Source of the DNA: Chitinophagaceae bacterium
GTDB lineage: Bacteria > Bacteroidota > Bacteroidia > Chitinophagales > Chitinophagaceae
NCBI GenBank assembly: GCA_947381435.1
Contig: CANCVE010000044.1
Coordinates: 1-32,534, forward strand
DNA length: 32,534 bases
Reading direction: 5' to 3'
A model generated the notes under the pieces. That model had not been told where the DNA came from and searched no databases. It saw only the letters and a program-made list of their open reading frames with translations. The position numbers were made by a program, and so were the translations under genes. Below are positions 8,826 to 17,155 of this stretch, piece by piece (position 1 is the first letter of the stretch; each line of letters starts with the position of its first letter).

Positions 8826-10313
8826 TTATTTTACCCAGAAAATCTTACTGTTAAGGGTGATAGTACCCTGAGCAGAAACATTATCAGGATTAGTGTTAAT
8901 CTCAGATTGAGGGTACAATAACCTTGAAGGTATTGGACCTACGCCGGCAGCTTTAGAACCTGGAATGTCAGCAGGTATTTTCGTTCTCCTATAATCTGCA
9001 TATACTTCCAACGGATTGATAGCATTGATGGATGCCCATTTTTGAGTAAGTATCGTAGTTAAGGGGGTTGCGGAAGAATCTATATTTACTAAGTCACTAG
9101 CTTGACCATAATAAGTTGATGCAGCAGTAGCATCAGTAATACCGCAGTAATAAAAAGACTCTTCTAATGCAGATTTATAAAGGGCTTTGTAATCACCAAC
9201 AATTAAACCTCTTTGAGCAGCCTCAGCTTGCAAAAATAAGCTCTCAAATGAAGTTAGAACAGGAGAAGACTGAGAAGGAGAATTGATAATGCCTAATCTT
9301 GTTGATGTTGCTAATCCAATACCAGAAGTAACATTATTAGGATTACCTTGAATACCGAAATCATTACCCGCATATTTACCAGTAGCATATGGAGCGTAGA
9401 AATATTCAATCCTTGGGTCATTAGTATTACTATAGAAATCTACACCATAAGAATTAGCACGGTAATAACCATAGTTAGTTGCCTGATTTCCAGCAGCATT
9501 AAATCCATAATCTGCATAAAATGGGTTTAGATTATCATTTAATGCATTTGAATAACCTGGATTTACCAAGGCATCTTCACCTTCTACTAAAAAGCCACGA
9601 GAATCACCCTTTACAATATTCAACTCAGTTGCATAATAACTTGGTTTTGCTATATCCGCAAATCTAAGAAGCAATCTTAACTCGAGAGTATTGATAAATT
9701 TAATCCACAAAGTTTGTTCTCCATGATAAATAATATCTGAAGACTTAGATGGTGCTTCTGTTTGACCATTCCAACTAGCAATCAATGTTCTAGCTGAATC
9801 TAATTGTTTGAACAAACTAGCATATATTGTTGCAGCACTATCGTACTTAGGCCTAGGGTATTTGTCAATTTGCAATGCTTGACTGTAAGGAACATTGCCA
9901 TACAAATCAACTAAGTTGTGATAACAATATACCTTCATAGCCTTAGCTATACCTGCATAAAACTTATCATTACTCGCATTAGCTGCATTTTCTACATAGT
10001 TTAAATTATTAATAGCATAATAAAAATTGCTCCAAACCTCCTGGTGGTAAGCGTTACTAAATTTGTAGGTAACTTCAGTAATATTTGGTGCATATCCACC
10101 ACTCACAGCCCAAATACCCATCCAATACTTGGTATAATCTAAACCGTCGGTAACATTTGCTCCAATAGAATTTAATGCAGCTGGCAAAACCAATTGATAA
10201 CTAGCAGATGGAGTTAAATTCGGATTACTGTTCACATCGAAGAAACTCTTTTTACAAGAGGAAACCGCAATTAACAAGAAAAACAAAGTGCTTATATAAC
10301 TTATTCTTTTCAT
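8826..10313 (-). CDS. SusD/RagB-family outer-membrane lipoprotein (SusD-like_2)
   Basis: 495 residues with a lipoprotein signal and lipobox VSSC (Cys20). The sequence FFDVNSNPNLTPSASYQLVLPAALNSI and the later AKAMKVYCYHNLVDLYGNVPYSQAL motif are typical of the SusD-like family (TPR-type helices capping a SusC channel). ESLFLQAEAAQRG and YADYRRTKIPADIPG near the C-terminus are also characteristic. It binds the substrate on the outer surface and passes it to its SusC partner, which is encoded 26 nt upstream. The subfamily is the SusD-like_2 type rather than the classical starch SusD. The substrate cannot be read from the sequence. Confidence 0.93.
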   Translation of the reverse strand: MKRISYISTLFFLLIAVSSCKKSFFDVNSNPNLTPSASYQLVLPAALNSIGANVTDGLDYTKYWMGIWAVSGGYAPNITEVTYKFSNAYHQEVWSNFYYAINNLNYVENAANASNDKFYAGIAKAMKVYCYHNLVDLYGNVPYSQALQIDKYPRPKYDSAATIYASLFKQLDSARTLIASWNGQTEAPSKSSDIIYHGEQTLWIKFINTLELRLLLRFADIAKPSYYATELNIVKGDSRGFLVEGEDALVNPGYSNALNDNLNPFYADYGFNAAGNQATNYGYYRANSYGVDFYSNTNDPRIEYFYAPYATGKYAGNDFGIQGNPNNVTSGIGLATSTRLGIINSPSQSSPVLTSFESLFLQAEAAQRGLIVGDYKALYKSALEESFYYCGITDATAASTYYGQASDLVNIDSSATPLTTILTQKWASINAINPLEVYADYRRTKIPADIPGSKAAGVGPIPSRLLYPQSEINTNPDNVSAQGTITLNSKIFWVK

Positions 10314-10339
10314 CTTTTATGTTTTTAATATTTTATTAA

Positions 10340-13300
10340 TTAGAAATTAAGCGCTAAGTTGAAACCCCAGAAACGTGTAGGCGGAGTTTGATTTGCAGTA
10401 GTATATCCTGAATTATTAAATGACTGTGTGAAATCATTAGGTTCCTTACTAACATCATTATTAAATTCTGGATCAGTCCAAATATTTTCTTTTGGTCTGA
10501 ACGTTAGTAAATTTCTGCCAAATACGCTAATTGTAGCCCCCTTAATAATCTTTGTATAGCCTAAAACTTTGTCAGTTATTTTGTAGCTTAAAGAAACTTC
10601 TCTCAATTTCCAGAAAGAAGCACTCGTTACATAAGGAGTTCCGACTCTATTGATGTTACCAGACCAAAAGTTATAAACATTACTAATAGTTTTTGTTTTA
10701 TTGGAAACATATTTACCCGTACCATCATCATACACTGAATTTGGGAATACGAATTTCTCTCTATTCCCATAAGTAGAATGAGCAGAAATACCAGAGAAAT
10801 CAAGGTCTTGTCCAATAGCATTAAAAATTATTCCACCACCCCTGTAATCAACTACAGAAGCAAGTGAAAAGCCTTTGTAAGATAATGTAGTATTAAAACC
10901 AATTCTGTAAGGATTAAAAGAGGAGCCTACATTCACCAATTTAGAACCTCGAGAAGGGTCACCGTTTTCATCTACAATGACCTTTCCAGTTGCAGCATCT
11001 CTATTCCAATCATAGACTTTTAAACTTGGGTATGGCTTTCCAACTATCGCATAAGAAACATTACCCAAATTTATATCTGCCCCTCCAGGTAATGAAACAA
11101 CTTTATTTTCTATGTAGTTAAAGTTGAAACCAAAATCCCATCTAAGTCCAGACCTTGTATCTAACAAAGGTGTAAATTTTAAATCTGTTTCTACCCCAAT
11201 GTTTTGCGTTTCACCTTGATTAATTAATGTTTGGTTAAATCCTGTTGCCCAAGATACCTGCGATGGAAGCGTTTGATTGGTAGTATTTTGTTTATAAATG
11301 GCGCCTGTGAAGTTTATTCTGTTTTTTAGTAAGCCAACTTCAACTCCAAACTCACTTTCAGTGGTCATTTCCGGTTTAATATTTCTATTATTATTCGTTG
11401 TATTCAAAGAGAACCCAGATGTATTTCCGTAAGGAAATCCACCAGCAGGGTTAAATGCATTTGCTACATTATATGCACCAAAAGGTGTAAGATTATCTAA
11501 GCTTACATTACCAGTAACCCCATGTGCGACCCTTACTTTTAAAAAGTTTACTATGCTATTGCTAAATGTGTTTGCAAACGCATCAGATAGTACAAAAGAC
11601 ACATCACCAGAACCAAAATTAAACTCACGATTTTCAGGAGCTAGATTAGAATACCAACTTTTCCTAAAAGCGCCATGAACAAACAAATAACCTTTATACC
11701 CAACAGTCGCATCGGCAAAAGCTCCTTGTATATTTCTTTGAAAATAACTTTCAAAAGCAGTAGGATTGCCAATTCTTGTACCGATGTTGTAAAAATCATT
11801 GAAATTAAGGGCAGTTGCACCAATGCCTAAGAATTTAAGATAATCAGATTGAAAATTTTGACCAAGGATTAATCTAGTAGATAAATCCTTAAATTTCTTA
11901 TGTGCTGTAACTAATAAATCACCCGTAAGTTTTGAACCAAATACATTGCCTTCATTCATTGATGCATTAGTTTTCTTTACACTTGCCGCAAGATTAGATA
12001 CCCCATAAGGATCAGAAATTTCGTAAGCAGAATACTGAACCCCATTAATAGTTGACTTGTACATATTTTCATGGCTTGTATAGCCAATTCTATAACTAGC
12101 GTCTAACCAATCAGTAACTTTTGCTGAAAAATTTAGATTCCCAATTAGGTATTCATCCCTGTCAGTAATTCTAGAATTATTTATCTGCCACCAAGGATTT
12201 GGATAATAGGCATTGAAATAGTTATTTACATGTCCAAAAGAATTTGGATCTGATGTGTTTTGAAAATCTCTTAAATCAATATGAGCTGGTGTATTTAACA
12301 CAGCGAAATACAATGGACGACTCTGAAAAAAACCAGGACCAGCGATATTCACATTACTCTGAGTATAAGCAGCAGAGTATTCAACTTTGAATGTACCAAA
12401 GTCTCTGAACCCATTGATGTTACCGTTATTTCTCTTATACATATCATTTGGAACGACACCTTCTGTATATACATTTTGCAATCCAACAAAAACAGAACTC
12501 TTTTCATCACCACCTGCTAACGATACATTATTTTGAGTAGTAAAACCTTTGTGCCAAAAGTCTCTCTTTGCATTCTTTAAACCAGAGTACTTACGCATTA
12601 AGGTAGAATCGAAAAAAGAACCATCGGCTCTGTAAATACGTTTAGGAGTACCAAGTGCAACCATGCTTCCATCATATTTAGGACCAAAACTTTGGTTCTC
12701 GAATGGAACATATTTAGCCTTACCTGTAAGTGCATCTATATAAGAACCTCCCTCACCACCGTAAGAACCGTAGTCTGTTTGCAAATCAGGCATTATTGAA
12801 ACACGTTCAAATTGAATATTTGATGAATACTTAACCACCAATTTACCCTTTGTATCTTTCTTTGTGGTTACAACTAATACACCGTTTGAACCATCGGAAC
12901 CATATAAAACAGAACCTGCAGAGCCTTTGATTATTTGAAAATTATCTATATCATCAGGATTAATTGAGGACAAATACGCACTAGGCACAATCGCCCCATC
13001 TACAACCAATAATGCCTGATTATTCCCAAGTATAGATCTGTTACCGCGAAGATTTATTTTAACATCAGGGTTAACACCATTATTAGTAGTTTGTATTTGC
13101 AAACCAGACACTTTACCAGTTAACCCTGTAGCTGCATTAGTAACGTGCGCTTGAGTCAGTTCCTCTGCATTAATTTTTTGTGTAGAGTAACCTACCTCTT
13201 TTGCTTGTCTTTTAATTCCATAAGCAGTAACAACTACTTCGGAAGAAGCTTCTTGAGCTTTAGGTGTTAGAGAAACTTTTATAGTTCCTGCAGCACCAAC

Positions 13301-13546
13301 TTTTACAATCACATCTTCAAAACCAATAGAAGAGATTACTAAAACATCACCCGGTTTTGCTGTAACGGTGAAACTACCTTCCGCATTTGCGGCTGTACCA
13401 CCTTGCTTCCCCTTGACCTTTACGGAGGCCCCCTCAATTGGTCTGCCATCCTTGTCCGTAACTTTCCCTGATATGGGCTTTAATTGGGCAATGGCTGCCG
13501 CAGATAAGCCCACAACCATAACCATAAATAGTAGGATTTTCTTCAT
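10340..13546 (-). CDS. SusC/RagA-family TonB-linked outer-membrane transporter
   Basis: 1068 residues from ATG 13546 (two codons inside the longest frame; this gives the clean signal MKKILLFMVMVVGLSAAAIAQ). Next comes a carboxypeptidase-D regulatory-like domain (ISGKVTDKDGRPIEGASVKVKG...), a SusC connector (EVVVTAYGIKRQAKEVGYS), a plug domain (LRGNRSILGNNQALLVVDGAIV, then IKGSAGSVLYGSDGSNGVLVVTTKK) and a long beta-barrel ending in the aromatic FWGFNLALNF. It imports oligomers captured by the SusD partner using TonB energy. First gene of a three-gene operon on the minus strand. No anti-sigma or ECF sigma gene lies beside it, and no CAZyme is inside the operon, so the substrate is open. Confidence 0.95.
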   Translation of the reverse strand: MKKILLFMVMVVGLSAAAIAQLKPISGKVTDKDGRPIEGASVKVKGKQGGTAANAEGSFTVTAKPGDVLVISSIGFEDVIVKVGAAGTIKVSLTPKAQEASSEVVVTAYGIKRQAKEVGYSTQKINAEELTQAHVTNAATGLTGKVSGLQIQTTNNGVNPDVKINLRGNRSILGNNQALLVVDGAIVPSAYLSSINPDDIDNFQIIKGSAGSVLYGSDGSNGVLVVTTKKDTKGKLVVKYSSNIQFERVSIMPDLQTDYGSYGGEGGSYIDALTGKAKYVPFENQSFGPKYDGSMVALGTPKRIYRADGSFFDSTLMRKYSGLKNAKRDFWHKGFTTQNNVSLAGGDEKSSVFVGLQNVYTEGVVPNDMYKRNNGNINGFRDFGTFKVEYSAAYTQSNVNIAGPGFFQSRPLYFAVLNTPAHIDLRDFQNTSDPNSFGHVNNYFNAYYPNPWWQINNSRITDRDEYLIGNLNFSAKVTDWLDASYRIGYTSHENMYKSTINGVQYSAYEISDPYGVSNLAASVKKTNASMNEGNVFGSKLTGDLLVTAHKKFKDLSTRLILGQNFQSDYLKFLGIGATALNFNDFYNIGTRIGNPTAFESYFQRNIQGAFADATVGYKGYLFVHGAFRKSWYSNLAPENREFNFGSGDVSFVLSDAFANTFSNSIVNFLKVRVAHGVTGNVSLDNLTPFGAYNVANAFNPAGGFPYGNTSGFSLNTTNNNRNIKPEMTTESEFGVEVGLLKNRINFTGAIYKQNTTNQTLPSQVSWATGFNQTLINQGETQNIGVETDLKFTPLLDTRSGLRWDFGFNFNYIENKVVSLPGGADINLGNVSYAIVGKPYPSLKVYDWNRDAATGKVIVDENGDPSRGSKLVNVGSSFNPYRIGFNTTLSYKGFSLASVVDYRGGGIIFNAIGQDLDFSGISAHSTYGNREKFVFPNSVYDDGTGKYVSNKTKTISNVYNFWSGNINRVGTPYVTSASFWKLREVSLSYKITDKVLGYTKIIKGATISVFGRNLLTFRPKENIWTDPEFNNDVSKEPNDFTQSFNNSGYTTANQTPPTRFWGFNLALNF

Positions 13547-13552
13547 GTTCAT

Positions 13553-13956
13553 TATAATTTAGGAAGGCAAAGTAGTACATTTCATTTAAACGTTAATTAA
13601 ATATTAATAAAATGTTAGCTTTTAGTCAATAATTTTAACAATTAAGCAAACAAAATCACAATATTTTTCCTTTTTAGTTAAATCAAGGTCTAAAAAAAGA
13701 TTTATTTTCAGGTAAACTATAAATAATAACCACCCTAAAATCTTGCTAAAAGTACACCCAATACAATTGCTCTGTAAAGAATATAGTTACTATACGCCTA
13801 AAATACACATTTAGCAGTTTAAAGTATACTTTTTTACACAATTTAGATATCTCTATAATCCTAAAAACAAAATTTAAACATATACTCGAATTGTAATTTT
13901 GACTTTAATGTAACTTTCTAATTGACTGAGTGATTCAATGATTTATCTTCGCCACC
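13553..13956. other. Divergent promoter region between susC and folD
   Basis: A 404-nt AT-rich region carrying the promoters of susC (minus) and folD (plus). Apart from the candidate folD -7 box at 13894 I see no clear boxes, operators or repeats. No convincing small gene is present. Confidence 0.6.
13894..13901 (+). promoter_or_regulatory. Candidate -7 box for folD
   Basis: TAATTTTG matches TAnnTTTG exactly. A partial -33 box, TTTA at 13873-13876, is 17 nt upstream. A start a few bases downstream would leave a leader of about 50 nt before the ATG at 13957. Confidence 0.45.
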
Positions 13957-14835
13957 ATGATACTATTAGATGGCAAAGTAGCTTCCGCAGCTGTAAAAGA
14001 AACTATCAAAAAGGAAACCGCGGTGTTACTTGAAACCAATAAAAGAGCTCCACACTTGGTGGCAATATTGGTTGGTAACAATGGCGCTAGTGAAACTTAT
14101 GTAGCTAGTAAGGTAAAAAACTGCGAGGAAGTGGGTTTCAAGTCAACGCTTGTTCGCTTTGATTATTTCATTGATGAAAAGATTCTACTAGAGAATATAA
14201 TAGAATTAAATAATGATTCATCAGTTGATGGCATTTTGGTTCAACTCCCTTTGCCGAAACATATAAGTGAGGCCAAAGTAATACAAACCATCGCCCCTAC
14301 TAAAGATGTAGACGGGTTCCACCCAATTAATGCAGGAAAGCTTGTTCAGGGGCTTCCTTCATTTATTCCAGCTACACCTTATGGTATCATGTTAATGTTT
14401 GAACACTATAATTTACAGACCAAAGGAAAACATGCTGTAGTAATTGGACGTAGTAACATTGTTGGAAGACCAATGAGTATATTACTAAGTAGCAATCTAC
14501 CTTTTGGAAACTGCACAGTTACAATTTGCAATTCTCACACCTCAAACCTTAAGGAAATTTGTTTGCAGGGCGACATTATTGTTGCGGCGCTCGGAAAGCC
14601 AGGTTTTGTAAAAGCAGAAATGGTAAAGGATGGTGCTGTAATTATTGATGTTGGCATTACTAGGGTTGCAGATGAAACTGCAAAAAAAGGATTCAGAATA
14701 AAAGGCGATGTATCGTTTGATGAAGTTTCAACAAAAGCGTCTGCTATAACTCCAGTGCCAGGAGGAGTAGGATTGATGACTATTGCAGGATTATTGAAAA
14801 ACACTTTGCAAGCGTACAAGAACAGTAATCAGTAA
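13957..14835 (+). CDS. folD: Bifunctional methylene-THF dehydrogenase / cyclohydrolase FolD
   Basis: 292 residues, normal length. It interconverts 5,10-methylene-, methenyl- and 10-formyl-tetrahydrofolate, feeding purine and formyl-methionine synthesis. Family signatures are clear: SETYVASKVKNCEEVGF (with the catalytic Lys in YVxxKxK), DGILVQLPLPKHI, PTKDVDGFHPINAGKL, the nucleotide-binding GRSNIVGRPMSILL and the C-terminal PVPGGVGLMTIAGLL. The last four codons (Asn-Ser-Asn-Gln) and the stop lie at or inside the start of heptad element E, so the very C-terminus may be repeat-derived. It converges with queE and purD; the purine link to purD is functional but they are not one operon. Confidence 0.97.
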   Translation: MILLDGKVASAAVKETIKKETAVLLETNKRAPHLVAILVGNNGASETYVASKVKNCEEVGFKSTLVRFDYFIDEKILLENIIELNNDSSVDGILVQLPLPKHISEAKVIQTIAPTKDVDGFHPINAGKLVQGLPSFIPATPYGIMLMFEHYNLQTKGKHAVVIGRSNIVGRPMSILLSSNLPFGNCTVTICNSHTSNLKEICLQGDIIVAALGKPGFVKAEMVKDGAVIIDVGITRVADETAKKGFRIKGDVSFDEVSTKASAITPVPGGVGLMTIAGLLKNTLQAYKNSNQ

Positions 14836-14955
14836 TCAGTAAGCAGTTATCTGTTATCTGTTATCAGTAAATATTTATCAGAAATTGGATATTAATTAGT
14901 AGTAGTACACCGTACTTCTACTAATTAATTACTGTTTACTGCTCACTGATAACTG
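14823..14955. repeat. Heptad hairpin E between folD and queE
   Basis: Exactly 19 units (133 nt) in register: cagtaat, cagtaat, cagtaag, cagttat, ctgttat, ctgttat on the left, and attactg, tttactg, ctcactg, ataactg on the right. The centre is a strong hairpin, ATTAATTAGTAGTAGTAC with TACTTCTACTAATTAAT (about 14891-14929). The array starts inside the last codons of folD, includes its TAA, and ends at 14955, the base next to the queE stop codon (14956-14958). It fills the whole gap between the two convergent genes and could act as a bidirectional terminator or transcript-end structure. Confidence 0.85.
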
Positions 14956-15630
14956 TCAAGGTACATTAATATATTTATGCAGCTGTAAACTCAATTCCCA
15001 CTTGGGATTTGACTTAATGTACTCAATTATTAACGGAGTTACAGTAGCGGCTTTGTCCCATTCGGGTTGAAAGTAAAGTTTACATGTTTCAGAAACTTGT
15101 TCCGCATACGTTTCAGCCCATTCAAAGTCATGCTTGTTAAATATTACTACTTTAAGTTCATTAGCAAAAGGAATAACCTCTGGCAAAGGTGCTTTGAATT
15201 TTTTGGGCGATAGACAAACCCAATCCCATGTTCCACTCAAAGGAGAAGAGCCAGATGTTTCAATATTTGTTCTAAACCCACTTGCTTTAAGAGCTCTAGT
15301 TAATTCATCCAGATTATGCATCAACGGCTCACCGCCAGTAACGACGGCAATTATATTGTGATTTACCGATGACAGTTTATCGTTGATAGCAATCGGTTGA
15401 CGGTTGACAGTTAACTGTAAACTATCCATTGCTTGAGTTAGTATCTGCTCGGCTGTAAACTGCGGATGAAGAGATGCATCCCAACTATCTTTTACATCGC
15501 ACCAAACACACCCTACATCACATCCACCCAACCTGATAAAATAGGCAGCACTACCCTGATAGTAGCCCTCACCCTGAATGGTGTAAAAGCTTTCCATTAC
15601 TGGAAGTGTATTTTTATCCTTATTTATCAT
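14956..15630 (-). CDS. queE: 7-carboxy-7-deazaguanine synthase QueE
   Basis: 224 residues. QueE is a radical-SAM enzyme that converts 6-carboxy-tetrahydropterin to 7-carboxy-7-deazaguanine, the precursor of queuosine and other 7-deazapurines. The iron-sulfur motif is GGCDVGCVWC with Cys37, Cys41 and Cys44, the CX3CX2C spacing expected here. MESFYTIQGEGYYQGSAAYFIRLGG at the N-terminus and VVTGGEPLMHNLDEL (about 96-110) are also diagnostic. Residues about 70-91 (LQLTVNRQPI... to ...LSSVNHN) are unlike what I expect between the AEQIL helix and the TGGEP strand and are encoded by a heptad repeat (see separate entry). The gene follows purD on the same strand with a heptad element between them, so they may be co-transcribed. 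queC/queD/queF are not in the window. Confidence 0.93.
   Translation of the reverse strand: MINKDKNTLPVMESFYTIQGEGYYQGSAAYFIRLGGCDVGCVWCDVKDSWDASLHPQFTAEQILTQAMDSLQLTVNRQPIAINDKLSSVNHNIIAVVTGGEPLMHNLDELTRALKASGFRTNIETSGSSPLSGTWDWVCLSPKKFKAPLPEVIPFANELKVVIFNKHDFEWAETYAEQVSETCKLYFQPEWDKAATVTPLIIEYIKSNPKWELSLQLHKYINVP
15363..15425. repeat. Heptad run H inside queE
   Basis: Inside the queE coding region the plus strand reads ttaccga, tgacagt, ttatcgt, tgatagc, aatcggt, tgacggt, tgacagt, taactgt, aaactat: nine 7-mers, 63 nt. The recurrent tgacagt/tgacggt units and the palindrome ACAGTTAACTGT (15407-15418) resemble the intergenic heptad elements. Because 63 is divisible by 3 the run adds 21 codons without a frameshift. 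Exact edges are uncertain by about one unit. Confidence 0.65.
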
Positions 15631-15646
15631 GTATAATTTTTTATTT

Positions 15647-15730
15647 GAGGGAAGAAGGGAATAGGAAAAGAGGCAATGAAAAAGAAACTATTTAAACTAT
15701 ATCCTCTTTTCTTATCCCCTCGTTGCCTAT
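15647..15730. repeat. Heptad hairpin G between purD and queE
   Basis: Twelve units (84 nt) in register: gagggaa, gaaggga, ataggaa, aagaggc on the left, cctcttt, tcttatc, ccctcgt, tgcctat on the right. The arms pair imperfectly. The array ends at 15730 and the purD stop codon begins at 15731 (minus strand), so it follows purD directly and precedes queE by 16 nt. Confidence 0.75.
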
Positions 15731-17017
15731 CTACTTAAACTCATATCCAATATCCTTTCTGTAATTAATACCCTCAAAATAAATATTCTTTAATATCCCA
15801 ATTGATTGCTCTACCGCTCCCTCAATAGAGTTCCCTTTGCTTGTAACGGCTAATACTCTTCCACCATTGGTTAAAACAGTATCCCCATCTTGTTTGGTAC
15901 CCGCCTGAAACAATAATGAACTATTTGGTATCAGTTGGTCAAGTCCTGTAATTGGTATATTCTTTCTAAAGTCTCCGGGGTAGCCTCCACTTACTGCAAC
16001 AACTGTAGCAAAGTGTCCATCTGCATAATTTATATTAGCATCCGCCAATGTGCCATTATCCATTGCAGCAAAAAGACTGAGCAAGTCTGTTTCCAAGCGA
16101 GGCATTACTACTTCAGTTTCAGGATCTCCCATACGACAATTATATTCTATCACCTGAGGGGCACCATCTACATTCATTAATCCAAAAAAGATAAATCCAT
16201 TATAGATAAGTCCTTCTTTTGATAAACCATTTATAGTTGGAATAATAATATTTTGCTCTACTTTCTGCATAAAAGCACTATCCATAAAAGGAACAGGCGT
16301 TACACATCCCATGCCTCCAGTATTCAGCCCCGAATCCCCTTCGCCAATCCTTTTATAATCCTTCGCATGACCAATAATAGAATAATCAACACCATTCGTC
16401 AACACAAAAACACTTACTTCTATGCCTTTCAAAAACTCTTCTACAACTACTTTGCTGCTTGCCTTTCCAAACTGTTGATTAATAATCATGTCTTCAAAAA
16501 CCTGCAATGCTTCAGCGTGTGTTTCGCTTATTACAACTCCTTTGCCAGCAGCTAAACCATCCGCTTTTAAAACAATAGGCAAACTGTGCTTACCAATGTA
16601 TGCCTTTCCTTCCTCAAAATTATCTCTTGTAAATTCTGCATAACCAGCTGTAGGAATACCATTTCGCTGCATAAATTTCTTCGAAAAAGCTTTACTTCCT
16701 TCCAATTGTGCGGCTTCCTTAGATGGACCAACAACAAAACCTTTCCAACCATTTTCTTTTTTGGCGCGCTCCATAAAATCATAGATTCCATTCACTAACG
16801 GATCTTCTGGTCCAACAACTAATGTATCAATTTTATTATACAGGCAAAATGACTTTATCGCTTCAAAATCATTCACCCCTATATCAACATTAGTAGCAAT
16901 TATTGCAATTCCAGGATTCCCTGGTGCAACATATAATTTATCGCAATGATGACTTTGGGCAATTTTCCAAGCTAGTGCATGTTCCCTTCCACCGCTGCCA
17001 AGTATTAATACATTCAT
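15731..17017 (-). CDS. purD: Phosphoribosylamine--glycine ligase PurD
   Basis: 428 residues, normal for GARS. It joins glycine to phosphoribosylamine with ATP, the second step of de novo purine synthesis. The N-terminal domain starts MNVLILGSGGREHALAWKIAQS and has PGNPGIA; the ATP-grasp part shows EGSKAFSKKFMQRNGIPTAGY, VLKADGLAAGKGVVI, VVEEFLKGIEVSVFVLTNG, and EYNCRMGDPETEVVMPRL, where metal ligands lie. The C-terminal domain has VVAVSGGYPGDFRKN and LTNGGRVLAVTSKG. It has no purine-gene neighbours on its own strand except possibly queE downstream. No frameshift or missing key residue was seen. Confidence 0.97.
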   Translation of the reverse strand: MNVLILGSGGREHALAWKIAQSHHCDKLYVAPGNPGIAIIATNVDIGVNDFEAIKSFCLYNKIDTLVVGPEDPLVNGIYDFMERAKKENGWKGFVVGPSKEAAQLEGSKAFSKKFMQRNGIPTAGYAEFTRDNFEEGKAYIGKHSLPIVLKADGLAAGKGVVISETHAEALQVFEDMIINQQFGKASSKVVVEEFLKGIEVSVFVLTNGVDYSIIGHAKDYKRIGEGDSGLNTGGMGCVTPVPFMDSAFMQKVEQNIIIPTINGLSKEGLIYNGFIFFGLMNVDGAPQVIEYNCRMGDPETEVVMPRLETDLLSLFAAMDNGTLADANINYADGHFATVVAVSGGYPGDFRKNIPITGLDQLIPNSSLLFQAGTKQDGDTVLTNGGRVLAVTSKGNSIEGAVEQSIGILKNIYFEGINYRKDIGYEFK

Positions 17018-17155
17018 TCTGGGAGATTACTTTATTTAGGCTGCGAATGTACGAGAAACAGGAATCAGAAAAAGAGTGAATTGGAAGGAAAAATTAATAT
17101 TTTAGGATGATTAAATTTCAATTTGAAGCATAGGAACCTTGCTTAATTAATAATG

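Noticed and set aside
15631-15646. preQ1-type riboswitch before queE
   Set aside because: Only 16 nt separate queE from heptad element G, too little for an aptamer, and no matching motif is present in G.
17050-17091. Purine-rich stretch upstream of purD that can be cut into heptads
   Set aside because: The periodicity is weak and explained by purine richness, and no opposite arm was found.
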